A DNA stretch of 57,326 bases, taken from the NCBI GenBank assembly GCA_016872385.1, contig VGZV01000013.1:1-57326 (forward strand). Reading direction: 5' to 3'. This DNA is from SAR202 cluster bacterium (GTDB taxonomy: Bacteria; Chloroflexota; Dehalococcoidia; Lucifugimonadales; UBA3495). The position numbers and the translations under genes were made by a program. Shown here piece by piece: positions 15,847 to 24,744 of the stretch. The notes under the pieces are model-generated. The model was not told the origin of the DNA. It saw nothing but the letters and a program-made list of their open reading frames with translations, and ran no database searches. How positions within the stretch are numbered: position 1 is the first letter of the stretch; each line of letters opens with the position of its first letter.

Positions 15847-16419
15847 ATGTCTGGGAGGCTTTCCAGCAATGGCCGCGAGCATTCCGAGGCGTCCTTGGTA
15901 TCTGAAGGGAATACAGAAGCACAAGAAGTTGGACTTCCAATGCCACCTGGTCTCAAGTGGTTGAATGAGCTTACTCCTGGCGAGGACTTCGTGCACAAAT
16001 GGCCGACTGGTAACCTTGCACAGTACACTCAAGTTCAGGACGGGCGAATCAGCTTGCTCACAAGCGAATTCCCTGTCAAGGTTGGGCGAGCAAGCCGTTA
16101 TGATCGAGGTCGGCTCACGGTGTTCTTCAACACGGTAGCCATTGCTGAGTTCATAGAGACCATTGATGGACAGCACTGGGCAAGCCTAATTAAGCCGGAC
16201 GGGAAGAAGGTATTACAGCCAGGCCAGACCATACCGGCCTTGTACCGGCGTGCCGAAGTGGAGCCCTATCGGGAAATTACAGACTACAAGCGATGGAGTC
16301 GGGGAACGGGCATGGGCATTCCTAAAGGGATGGCGGTTGTGATCCCCATGGATGACTATCGCAGTGCTGTCCACCATGCAAGCGCACGGTGGCTCGGCAA
16401 ACGGGGCCACACAAAGTAG
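15847..16419 (+). CDS. Hypothetical protein
   Basis: 190 aa if ATG 15847 is used; ATG 15940 (MPPGLKWLNELTPGEDFVHK) would start at the first well-structured segment and give about 159 aa. No family recognised. It is soluble and mixed alpha/beta in appearance, with FVHKWPTGNLAQYTQVQDGR, FFNTVAIAEFIETIDG and IPMDDYRSAVHHASARWLG. GC content is visibly lower than in the flanking genes, which suggests recent acquisition. No good Shine-Dalgarno precedes either start. Confidence 0.5.
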   Translation: MSGRLSSNGREHSEASLVSEGNTEAQEVGLPMPPGLKWLNELTPGEDFVHKWPTGNLAQYTQVQDGRISLLTSEFPVKVGRASRYDRGRLTVFFNTVAIAEFIETIDGQHWASLIKPDGKKVLQPGQTIPALYRRAEVEPYREITDYKRWSRGTGMGIPKGMAVVIPMDDYRSAVHHASARWLGKRGHTK

Positions 16420-16444
16420 AAGCGTGGTCTCGTCCCGAAAACAT

Positions 16445-16472
16445 GTAGGGGCGCACGGCTGTGCGTCCCTAC
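16445..16472. repeat. GTAG-headed REP palindrome
   Basis: GTAGGGGCGCACGG and CTGTGCGTCCCTAC, 28 bases, between the hypothetical gene and the end of sodN. Same GTAG/CTAC edges as the other REP-like copies. Confidence 0.65.
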
Positions 16473-16494
16473 AACCCGGGAACTAATAAACTGC

Positions 16495-16962
16495 CTACGT
16501 CCCGTAGCGCACGGCGGCGTTAGGGTCAGCGTACTTAACGTTCTTGGTCTCCCAGAAAGTGGCGGCAATCTTGTCCACGGATTCCACCAGTTGCTTGGCC
16601 AGATCAGCGTCCACCTTCTGCTTCACCTGACCCGCCAGCTTCTGGGCGTTCCAGAAGTCGGTGTGCAGGTTGGGGTACTTCTGCACGTGCTCTGGCCGGA
16701 AGTAGTCAGCCCAGAGAATTCGAAGCTCCTTCTTGCAGGTCTCCGCGTGCTCTTCCTTCACCGCCACGTACCGGGCCAAAGTTGCCTCATAAGTGGACCA
16801 GGTGTTGGCGTCGGCGTTGGCCGCCGGCTTGGCCAAGGCCTGAATGCGCGCCACCATCTTCTGTGCCGTCTGGGCGGCAATCTTGGCGGTAATGGGGTCA
16901 TAAATCCCGCACGGGATATCACAGTGGGCCTGGGCCCGCTGGGCCTTCAGCAGTCCAAACAT
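16495..16962 (-). CDS. sodN: Nickel superoxide dismutase precursor
   Basis: 155 aa. After a 13-residue leader (MFGLLKAQRAQA) comes the nickel hook HCDIPCGIYDP: His1, Cys2 and Cys6 ligate nickel and Tyr9 gates the active site in known Ni-SODs, all conserved. The rest is the expected four-helix bundle (KMVARIQALAKP, ARYVAVKEEHAETCKKELRI, FWNAQKLAGQVKQKVDADLA). It disproportionates superoxide once the leader is removed by a SodX-type peptidase; no sodX gene is in the window. GGAGGATGGGTAGCT precedes the ATG. No neighbour suggests an operon. Confidence 0.95.
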   Translation of the reverse strand: MFGLLKAQRAQAHCDIPCGIYDPITAKIAAQTAQKMVARIQALAKPAANADANTWSTYEATLARYVAVKEEHAETCKKELRILWADYFRPEHVQKYPNLHTDFWNAQKLAGQVKQKVDADLAKQLVESVDKIAATFWETKNVKYADPNAAVRYGT

Positions 16963-17086
16963 AGCTACCCATCCTCCGAGTTCGTTTCCAGCCGCGCTCC
17001 TTTGGTGAAGCGGGCGTTAGAGCGATTGGTAGGTTACAGGAAAACCGCATGGGGCGCAACCCCTGGGGCTACGACCCCCATCCCGG

Positions 17087-17233
17087 CCTTCCCCCTTAGA
17101 GCCCGTGTGACAATTCCCGCTCGTGGTGAGCTTGTCGAACCATGAGCGGGCTAAAAGCTACTCATCCTTCGACAAGCTCAGGATGAGCGGGCTGGGTAGA
17201 CGGCATTTCTCACACGGGCTCTAAGGGGGAAGG
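17087..17233. repeat. MITE-like element with 24-bp perfect inverted ends
   Basis: Arms at 17087-17110 (CCTTCCCCCTTAGAGCCCGT...) and 17210-17233 are perfect inverted repeats of 24 bp. The inside holds CGCTCGTGGTGAGCTTGTCG and a second hairpin CTCATCCTTCGACAAGCTCA. The outer CCTTCCCCCTTA/TAAGGGGGAAGG is itself a dispersed repeat, so one element appears nested in another. The same internal cassette occurs at 51100-51212, 42748-42823 and inside mutS2. Confidence 0.7.
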
Positions 17234-17388
17234 AGGTTAAATTCCTCCTCTTATTACCAGGGAGATTAGAGCCTGCCCTGAGCGCAGCCGGAGGGTGGGG
17301 TAGTCTGGAAAAGAACCGGGGCCTGGATGGAGTTTCCAGGCCCCACTGCTGCATGTGGGTAAGCTGACGGGCAAAAGCCCGCACCGGC

Positions 17389-17793
17389 TTACCTGGATTG
17401 CAACGTCCCAGACAGAATAAGGACATTGGCGGCGTTATAGACCTGCACTGTGTCACCGGCGTTCATGACGGGCACGGTCTGCCCACGCCGGCTGTCCAGG
17501 TTCAGGTCGCCCAGTCCAGCCCCCAGGTTGATGGTGCCAATGGCGCTGCCATTCACCTTCACGCTCAAGGGACCAGCGGTGGCTACGTCCTCCACCTGAG
17601 TGGAGAAGCGGACGCGGTCTGGGCGTTGCTCAAAGGAGGCTTTGCCGGAGGCCAGGGGGTCGGCGGAAGTGGCCGCCAGCCGGGCTTCCAGCCGGGTGCC
17701 AGTGGCTGCCGATGCTGGAACAACGCCGGGCATGATGGCGGCTAGAGTTGCCACTATGGCGGCAACAGTTAGCCAACGGACGAACTTTAGCAT
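17389..17793 (-). CDS. Small secreted protein of unknown function
   Basis: 134 aa from ATG 17793, chosen for the GGAGG ten bases upstream and the signal peptide it creates: basic MLKFVRW, hydrophobic core LTVAAIVATLAAIMPGVV, cleavage around ASA-A (residue 30). The mature part of about 100 aa is Gly/Val/Asn-rich and beta-like (LEARLAATSADPLASGKASF; VKVNGSAIGTINLGAGLGDL; NAGDTVQVYNAANVLILSGT). Hypothetical proteins of this kind are common in environmental genomes; no domain is recognised. A longer in-frame extension to 18030 reads through repeats and is not used. Its upstream region has a striking operator array. Confidence 0.75.
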   Translation of the reverse strand: MLKFVRWLTVAAIVATLAAIMPGVVPASAATGTRLEARLAATSADPLASGKASFEQRPDRVRFSTQVEDVATAGPLSVKVNGSAIGTINLGAGLGDLNLDSRRGQTVPVMNAGDTVQVYNAANVLILSGTLQSR

Positions 17794-17872
17794 GTTTTCT
17801 CCTCCGTAGTGGGAGTTTCGTCTCGGAGATTTGGGCTTATCATCGGTCGGCTGGCCAGCTGACGATATTATT

Positions 17873-17913
17873 GTTACATAACGAGCGTTACCATAATGTA
17901 ACTCTAGAGTTAC
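17873..17913. promoter_or_regulatory. GTTAC/GTAAC motif array upstream of the secreted protein
   Basis: Within 41 bases there are GTTACATAAC (17874-17883), CGTTACC (17886-17892) and the perfect 16-bp palindrome GTAACTCTAGAGTTAC (17898-17913). The AT-rich context and the position 80-120 bases before the start suggest an operator. The cognate regulator is unknown. Confidence 0.5.
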
Positions 17914-17984
17914 TGAAGTACTATGGGAGCGGGCCATTACTGGCCTTGCCGGGTAAGGCAATCGCATTCTCGAATATCCGATGG

Positions 17985-18070
17985 TCGAGTAGTCCCGACA
18001 TAGGCGGGACGTATCGAGACCATGCGGCATGCTGATTTCGATACGTCCCGATTTTATCGGGACTACTCAA
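17985..18070. repeat. Inverted repeat with 33-bp arms
   Basis: Left arm 17985-18017 (TCGAGTAGTCCCGACATAGG...) and right arm 18038-18070 pair with only a few mismatches around a 20-base spacer; each arm also contains its own CCCG...CGGG hairpin. It belongs to the CGGGAC/GTCCCG dispersed class also seen near 52130. The rest of 17914-18190 shows no gene. Confidence 0.7.
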
Positions 18071-18189
18071 TCAGCAGTGTCTGCTTGAGCTGGTGTCAAC
18101 TTGCGATTGCCCCGCCTTGCCGTGTTCCGCATTGTGGACCCAACAGAGACACCCGTATAATTGCCTGGCTACAAGCTAAAACTTTGTTC

Positions 18190-18260
18190 AAGAGAACCCC
18201 CCAACTCCCTTTGTGAAATGGGTAATACTCCCCCCTTTGTAATGGGGGTTGGGGGAATTT
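18190..18260. repeat. CCCCC/GGGGG dispersed repeat upstream of ilvD
   Basis: CCCCCCAACTCCCTTTGTGAAA, a GGGTAATACT link, then CCCCCCTTTGTAATGGGGGT followed by TGGGGGAATTTT. It ends directly against the AAGGAGG Shine-Dalgarno of ilvD, so it forms the ilvD leader. Confidence 0.7.
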
Positions 18261-18274
18261 TAAGGAGGCTTTCC

Positions 18275-19963
<1,689 letters not shown>

Positions 19964-19989
19964 GGGGAGGGACAGCACACCAACTTCCT

Positions 19990-20095
19990 GAAGGTGTCGG
20001 TAATCTCTTCTCCCCCTGTGGGAGAGGATAAAGGTGAGAGGTATTCCCCTCATCCTAGCCTTCTCCCACAGGTGGAGAAGGAACTGCACCGGCAC
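19990..20095. repeat. CTTCTCCC/GGGAGA dispersed repeats
   Basis: CTCTTCTCCCCCTGTGGGAG with GGATAAAGGTGAGAGG, followed by CCCCTCATCCTAGCCTTCTC CCACAGGTGGAGAAGG. Two head-to-head partial palindromes of the CTCTCCC class fill the ilvD-exonuclease gap. Confidence 0.6.
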
Positions 20096-20153
20096 TTTTG
20101 AGCAGAAATGGCATTACATGGTGCTGTGTCTATCTAAAGGAGGCCCCGTAGCT

Positions 20154-21146
20154 ATGCTACCCGCCAGCAACTTTCCAGACCCCTTCGTCGCCATTGACTT
20201 TGAAACGGCCAACGACGACCGTGCCAGCGCCTGCGCTGTGGCCCTGGTCACTGTGGTGGGCGCCGAGGTCGTAGACCGGGCCAGCTTCCTCATCCGCCCG
20301 CCCACCCAGGACTTCCGGTACACCTACTTGCACGGCATTGCGTGGGAGCACGTTGCCGGCCAGCCAACCTTCGGCGAGCTGTGGCGGCACCTGCTGGAGC
20401 GGTTGGAGCCTGCGGCCTTCATCGCCGCCCACAACGCCGATTTTGACCGTGGGGTGCTGCTGGCCTGCTGCCAAGCCAGCGGCCTGGTAGCGCCGCCCCT
20501 GAATTTTCTATGCACCGTGGAACTGTCCAGAGCGGCGTGGCGACAACACCCCAACAAGCTCCCCGATGTCTGCCGCCGCCTGGGAATACCCCTCAAACAT
20601 CACCACGCCGCCTCCGATGCCGAAGCTTGCGCGCGGATTGTCATTGCCGCCAGGCAGCAGGGGTTTTCCCTGGCGCCACTGCTGGGCAGGACCGGGGTTG
20701 CCGTGACCAGACCTGCGCCGGGAGCCGCCGGGCAGGAAAGACCATCCAGGGACGCGGTGGTGGAGCAGCTGGACCGGCTGGGCTGGCTTCGTCTGCAAAA
20801 GGACAACCTGGAGTTGGAAAAGCAGGCGCGCATTGAACAGGACTTGCCGCTGGAAGTGCGTAACAGGCTGGCCGCCATTGACGCCGAGTTTGCCCAGAAG
20901 GAACAGAGCCTCACTGAAGACATTGCCGCCCTGGAAGCCGAGGTGCGGGCAATGGCCCTGGACTTTGGCGAGACCGTGCGGGGGCAGTACCTGGCCGCCC
21001 AGTGGGTCAGGAGCCGCATCACTTGGGAGTCCAGGGGGCTGGAGAGCTACAGCCAGCAGCACCCGGAGATTTTGCAGTTCCGAAGAGAAGGCGAGCCGTC
21101 CATCCGGTTGCAACCCGTTAGACAGCCACCGGAAGAGTCGGAGTAG
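20154..21146 (+). CDS. DEDDh 3'-5' exonuclease domain protein with helical C-terminus
   Basis: 330 aa from ATG 20154 (AAAGGAGG at 20136-20143). Residues 8-185 are a DnaQ/RNase T-type exonuclease: ExoI motif FVAIDFETANDD, ExoII AAFIAAHNADFDRGVLL, ExoIII HHHAASDAEACARI, giving the D-E-D-H-D set. The remaining 130 residues are helical and charged (LQKDNLELEKQARIEQDLPL; AQKEQSLTEDIAALEAEVRA), probably a coiled coil. It resembles stand-alone DNA polymerase III epsilon-like proteins used in repair rather than the replicative subunit. Not obviously in an operon. Confidence 0.85.
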   Translation: MLPASNFPDPFVAIDFETANDDRASACAVALVTVVGAEVVDRASFLIRPPTQDFRYTYLHGIAWEHVAGQPTFGELWRHLLERLEPAAFIAAHNADFDRGVLLACCQASGLVAPPLNFLCTVELSRAAWRQHPNKLPDVCRRLGIPLKHHHAASDAEACARIVIAARQQGFSLAPLLGRTGVAVTRPAPGAAGQERPSRDAVVEQLDRLGWLRLQKDNLELEKQARIEQDLPLEVRNRLAAIDAEFAQKEQSLTEDIAALEAEVRAMALDFGETVRGQYLAAQWVRSRITWESRGLESYSQQHPEILQFRREGEPSIRLQPVRQPPEESE

Positions 21147-21321
21147 TTGGGCCAGGTGCAAGGCGCCCTCAGGCGCAGGGGCAGGTTTGAAACCCTCTTC
21201 CTGGGTCATCCAAACGCTGTTGACTATGGGCCGGGATTAGGGGATTGGGAGAAGCAGTAACCATCCCCCCGTCTCCCAATCCCAGCAAACCATCGTGTCC
21301 ACGTCAGCCTCGCCCGCCGCA

Positions 21322-21350
21322 TTGCCGAACCGCCCCCGCCGGTGTATCCT
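21322..21350 (+). promoter_or_regulatory. Possible promoter for the malic enzyme gene
   Basis: TTGCCG (21322-21327), 17-bp spacer, TATCCT (21345-21350), both 4/6 to the sigma-70 consensus, 54 bases before the ATG. The rest of the 257-base gap 21147-21403 shows only GC-rich sequence with a GGGATTGGGAG/CTCCCAATCCC inverted repeat near 21240-21286. Confidence 0.35.
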
Positions 21351-21403
21351 GTGCAATTATTGTCCGCAGATTGCTAGAGTGAACCAGCGAGGCGGAAGAG
21401 ATT

Positions 21404-22552
21404 ATGGATTACGGCGCAGAAGCCATCAAGCGGCACCGGGCCAGTCATGGCAAAGTTAGCATTGCCCCCAAGATGAAGGTAGAGACCATTGAGGACCTGT
21501 CCATCGCATACACCCCCGGGGTGGCTGCGGTGTGCATGGCCATTGCCAAGGACAAGGCAGAGTCCTTTGCACTGACCAATCGCGCCAACACTGTGGCAGT
21601 AGTCACCGACGGTTCGGCGGTGCTGGGCCTGGGCAACATCGGCCCAGAGGCGGCCATGCCGGTAATGGAAGGCAAGTCCATTCTGTTCAAGGGTCTGGCG
21701 GGCATTGACGCCATTCCCATCTGCCTGGCCACCCAGAACACCCAGGCCATCATCCAGATAGTGCGGGCGCTGGCCCCTAGCTTCGGCGGCATCAACCTGG
21801 AGGATATTGCCGCGCCCCGCTGTTTTGACATTGAAGACGGCTTGCAGGACCTGGGCATCCCCGTGTTCCACGACGACCAGCACGGCACCTCGGTGGTGGT
21901 GCTTGGATCTCTCATCAATGCCTTGCAGTTGGTGGGCAAGAAGTTCAGCGACGCCAAGATTGTGTTCTCCGGCGCAGGCGCGGGGGCTATCGCCTCGGCC
22001 CGGCTGTTAATGGACTACGGCGCCAGGAACATCGTTCTGGTGGACAGCCAGGGAGTCATACACCGCCACCGCACGGACTTGACCTCCATCAAGCGGCAGA
22101 TGCTGGAGATTACCAACCCCGAGGGCGTGTCTGGCGACCTGGCGGCGGCCATGCGGGGTTCGGACGTGTTCATCGGCCTGTCGGTGGGCGGCCTGGTAAG
22201 CCAGCAGATGGTGCGGTCTATGGCCAAGGGCGCCATTGTTCTGGCGGCGGCCAACCCCGTGCCGGAAATTTACCCGGACCAGGCCAAGGAAGCCGGCGCG
22301 GCTATTGTGGGCACGGGCCGCAGCGACTTCCCTAACCAGATTAACAACAGCCTGGGCTTCCCCGGCATTTTCCGGGGCGCTTTGGATGTCCGGGCCACCC
22401 GCATCACCACCGCCATGAAGCTGGCGGCGGCGGAAGCCCTGGCGGGGCTGGTGGAAGAACCTACCACGGAGCGGATTATTCCCTGGTCCCTGGACCCCAA
22501 GGTGGTTCCGGCGGTGTCCAAAGCCGTGGCCCAGGCCTGGGCGGTGGAGTAG
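21404..22552 (+). CDS. NAD(P)-dependent malic enzyme
   Basis: 382 aa, the short bacterial form without a phosphotransacetylase domain. It converts malate to pyruvate and CO2. Seen: the Tyr/Lys region YTPGVAAVCMAIAKDKAE, metal-binding Glu/Asp in FDIEDGLQDLG and FHDDQHGTSVVVLGSLINAL, the Rossmann site VFSGAGAGAIASARLLMDYG and GFPGIFRGALDVRATRI. Bacterial annotation sometimes labels these malate dehydrogenase (oxaloacetate-decarboxylating). Cofactor preference cannot be read with certainty. AGGCGGAAGAGATT precedes the ATG. Confidence 0.94.
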   Translation: MDYGAEAIKRHRASHGKVSIAPKMKVETIEDLSIAYTPGVAAVCMAIAKDKAESFALTNRANTVAVVTDGSAVLGLGNIGPEAAMPVMEGKSILFKGLAGIDAIPICLATQNTQAIIQIVRALAPSFGGINLEDIAAPRCFDIEDGLQDLGIPVFHDDQHGTSVVVLGSLINALQLVGKKFSDAKIVFSGAGAGAIASARLLMDYGARNIVLVDSQGVIHRHRTDLTSIKRQMLEITNPEGVSGDLAAAMRGSDVFIGLSVGGLVSQQMVRSMAKGAIVLAAANPVPEIYPDQAKEAGAAIVGTGRSDFPNQINNSLGFPGIFRGALDVRATRITTAMKLAAAEALAGLVEEPTTERIIPWSLDPKVVPAVSKAVAQAWAVE

Positions 22553-22581
22553 GGGCGACTCCTTGCAAAGCTGTGAGGCGG

Positions 22582-22926
22582 CTACCCGTAGGTGGTGGCC
22601 GCCTCTTCCTTAAGAACTGCCAATTCGTATGCGTTTACCCGCGTAACGGGTGTCCGGTCGGCCCACCATACTGTGCCGACGCTGCCGCTGCCCCGCAAGA
22701 AAGTGACGGCGCCTTGACCAGAGGCTTTCTCAAGGGCTGCTTTCCGGATGAACTCGGAGACTTTCTTTCCAGATTGTTCCGCGGATGCTGAGACCAGCAT
22801 GAAATCCTCGCGCCGGAAGGCCACGGATACCACCACGCGGGAAGCTTTGGCCGGTTCGCGAACCTGGGGATGTTCAAAGTCCCAGGTCTCAGGCTTTTCC
22901 AACTCGCGCTCATCCTTCTGGTTCAT
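22582..22926 (-). CDS. BrnA/CopG-like antitoxin
   Basis: 114 aa. An N-terminal segment (ELEKPETWDFEHPQVREPAK) leads into a ribbon-helix-helix: ASRVVVSVAFRREDFMLVSA then EQSGKKVSEFIRKAALEKA. This order is typical of BrnA antitoxins. The C-terminal 40 residues (GSGSVGTVWWADRTPVTRV...) are unusual. The gene follows the BrnT-like toxin with a 17-base overlap, as in brnTA modules. Confidence 0.7.
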   Translation of the reverse strand: MNQKDERELEKPETWDFEHPQVREPAKASRVVVSVAFRREDFMLVSASAEQSGKKVSEFIRKAALEKASGQGAVTFLRGSGSVGTVWWADRTPVTRVNAYELAVLKEEAATTYG

Positions 22927-23233
22927 GTCGCCTCCTGCTGCGGTCTAAGGCGGCCTGCTCTTGGAGTTTGCAAGGCCAAGCGGTAATGGGCCGCCATAGC
23001 GCACGTTGATGGGTTGCCTCCACGGGGATGGCAATGCACCCGCCGCTGTTGTCCCTTCCAACGACCAGAAATAAGCCCCGCCGTTGTCTCCGGTTCCTGA
23101 GAACTACGTGGGAGTTCTCCAGCACTTCGGTCACTTGCCGGGCCGACAGCCCGTGTACGGAGAACTTATCTTCGTTCTCGTCGTCAATTAAAAAGGCTTC
23201 GATGCGGGGGCTTGACGCCACACTACATATCAC
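22910..23233 (-). CDS. BrnT-like toxin
   Basis: 107 aa. IEAFLIDDENEDKFSVHGLS, then QVTEVLENSHVVLRNRRQRR and GLFLVVGRDNSGG and a final RPITAW, which matches the BrnT/RelE-superfamily pattern (D.EN..K...HG, R..RR, VGR, WRP.TAW). Probable ribonuclease toxin neutralised by the downstream ribbon-helix-helix protein. ATG 23233 lies only 44 bases from the divergent DUF6941 gene, with a palindromic operator between them. Confidence 0.7.
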   Translation of the reverse strand: MICSVASSPRIEAFLIDDENEDKFSVHGLSARQVTEVLENSHVVLRNRRQRRGLFLVVGRDNSGGCIAIPVEATHQRALWRPITAWPCKLQEQAALDRSRRRHEPEG

Positions 23234-23242
23234 CTACACTAA

Positions 23243-23258
23243 CACTACAATTGTAGTG
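23243..23258. promoter_or_regulatory. 16-bp palindromic operator between divergent genes
   Basis: CACTACAATTGTAGTG is a perfect palindrome. Half-site-like sequences CACTACAT (23221-23228) and CCTACACT (23233-23240) flank it. Its position before the toxin gene fits autoregulation by the ribbon-helix-helix antitoxin and may also control the divergent gene at 23278. Confidence 0.6.
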
Positions 23259-23277
23259 GAATATAGGAGAGGTGTCA

Positions 23278-23712
23278 ATGGAAGTCGAATGGCTCATTCT
23301 GGCAGATTCAGCCCAGGTGGTGGGCAACAAGCTGTATCTGCTGGGGGGCGGCTGGGACCGGCTCCAGGTAAATGCGGGGTTCCCGGTCTCGCACCATTGC
23401 GCCATCGCATTGGCCATCCGTGTGCCGTGGAACGAGACCAATCGGAAACATACTGTTCAGGTGGAAATAATCAGCGAGGCTGGGGAGACGGAGGAGCCAA
23501 AGCCCCTTGCCACCGTGCAAGGGCAGTTTGAGGTAGGCAGGCCTGCTGGGATCCCGCAGGGCCAGGACCAGAGATTCCAGTTGGCTTTTGAAACAAACTT
23601 GGCGCTGGAAAGGGCGGGCGTCTATGTCATTGTGGCCCGCATAGAGGGACAAGAGGTAAAGCGTACTCAGTTCACTGCAGCGCCCGGCCCCGGCGCATCA
23701 ACCCGGCGCTGA
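23278..23712 (+). CDS. DUF6941-type hypothetical protein
   Basis: 144 aa from ATG 23278 with GGAGAGG five bases upstream. MEVEWLILADSAQVVGNKLY LLGGGWD is followed by an N-terminal beta-rich domain (AIALAIRVPWNET; HTVQVEIISE) and a second half FQLAFETNLALERAGVYVIV. This is a widespread small protein of unknown function whose members appear beside many unrelated genes. Its promoter region is shared with the BrnT-like toxin. Confidence 0.75.
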   Translation: MEVEWLILADSAQVVGNKLYLLGGGWDRLQVNAGFPVSHHCAIALAIRVPWNETNRKHTVQVEIISEAGETEEPKPLATVQGQFEVGRPAGIPQGQDQRFQLAFETNLALERAGVYVIVARIEGQEVKRTQFTAAPGPGASTRR

Positions 23713-24609
23713 CGCTACCTTCACCGCCCTGATGGCCAAAAACAAGGGAAACTCTGCCCGCGCCCGGTTCTCCCCCCGGCCGGCAGACCCCGGCTGGCTC
23801 ACCTTGTGGGAGGGCCACTCCTCCAGGGCGTTGGTCCACAGCCCAACCTCTGCCAGGCCGTTGACGTACTCCTGGATGGGCCGGTGGTAGGTCCAGGTCA
23901 ACTGCTGCCCCGGCGTCTTGAAGGGCCGCATATCTATGGGGATTTTCAGCGGCGACAGGTAGCGGGCCTCCTCCCGGAACATTAGCTTGCGGCTCTCGTC
24001 CCAGCGCCAGCCGCTCTGCCGGGGGATGCGGAAGGCCGGGTGGGTCACTACCAGCGCCAGGCGGCCCCAAGGTCGTAGCAGCCGGGCCGCCTCCGCCAGC
24101 ATGGGCTGCACCGGATCCATGTTCTGGGCCGCCAGCACGCAGGTTGCTGCGTCAAAGCTCCCGTCCGCCAGCCGCTCCAGCCTTCGCACATCTCCCACCA
24201 GGTAGCGGATGGCTTGGGGAGAACGCTGGCGGGCCAGTTCAATTAAGCGCGGCGAAAGGTCCATCCCCGTGACCTGGCCGCCCGCCCGGTGTAAGGCCCG
24301 GCTCACCGCCCCCTGGCCGCAGGCCAGGTCCAGCACTTTCTCGCCCTTCTCCAGCCCCAGCAACCGCAGCACGCCGGGGATAATTACCTGCTGGTGGAAC
24401 TCGGTGCCCTGGTCGCTGGCCAGGGAGTCGTACCAGCCCGCCACCTGTTCCCAGGATTCTGCCTCCTGGGGCCGCTGCGTTTCTTCACCGGCGTTTTGGG
24501 GCAATGGCCTGCGAATTCGCGGCCCAGGCTTGGGGCGGAAGGATGGGCGAGGGCTACCCGTGGGATTGGGCTTGGCCCGCGGCAGGCGTCTGTTTCGGGG
24601 TGTGGTCAT
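23698..24609 (-). CDS. Class I SAM-dependent methyltransferase
   Basis: 303 aa from ATG 24609. The first 55 residues are a basic, Pro-rich low-complexity tail (MTTPRNRRLPRAKPNPTGSP...). The methyltransferase core has motif I VLDLACGQGAVSRALHRAG, motif II GMDLSPRLIELARQ, VGDVRRLERLADGSFDAATC and RLLRPWGRLALVVTHPAF. The substrate is unknown; the family includes UbiE/COQ5-like and biotin-synthesis-like enzymes. It overlaps the convergent DUF6941 gene by 15 bases. A TATAAT six bases before the ATG suggests a leaderless message. An in-frame extension to 26040 is antisense to tldD and is rejected. Confidence 0.88.
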   Translation of the reverse strand: MTTPRNRRLPRAKPNPTGSPRPSFRPKPGPRIRRPLPQNAGEETQRPQEAESWEQVAGWYDSLASDQGTEFHQQVIIPGVLRLLGLEKGEKVLDLACGQGAVSRALHRAGGQVTGMDLSPRLIELARQRSPQAIRYLVGDVRRLERLADGSFDAATCVLAAQNMDPVQPMLAEAARLLRPWGRLALVVTHPAFRIPRQSGWRWDESRKLMFREEARYLSPLKIPIDMRPFKTPGQQLTWTYHRPIQEYVNGLAEVGLWTNALEEWPSHKVSQPGSAGRGENRARAEFPLFLAIRAVKVASAPG

Positions 24610-24615
24610 GCTGGT

Positions 24616-24621
24616 ATTATA
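24616..24621 (-). promoter_or_regulatory. TATAAT placing the transcript start on the methyltransferase ATG
   Basis: A perfect -10 hexamer on the minus strand ends six bases before ATG 24609, so transcription would begin at or within a base or two of the start codon. No Shine-Dalgarno is present. The -35 region is poor. Confidence 0.5.
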
Positions 24622-24675
24622 CTGAATGTGCCACCCCTGGCGGGCTTGCTGCGGTGAATTCAGACAGTTGGAGGA

Positions 24676-24720
24676 AATCCTCCTGGTCCCCCTGGCAAAG
24701 GGGGTTGGGGGATTTCTAAC
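24676..24720. repeat. CCCCCTGG/AAGGGGGTTGGGGGATTT dispersed repeat
   Basis: AATCCTCCTGGTCCCCCTGG then CAAAGGGGGTTGGGGGATTT, immediately upstream of tldD, same class as the repeats before hemB and ilvD. Confidence 0.7.
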
Positions 24721-24744
24721 CATGACACATTGCTGGAGGTTCCC

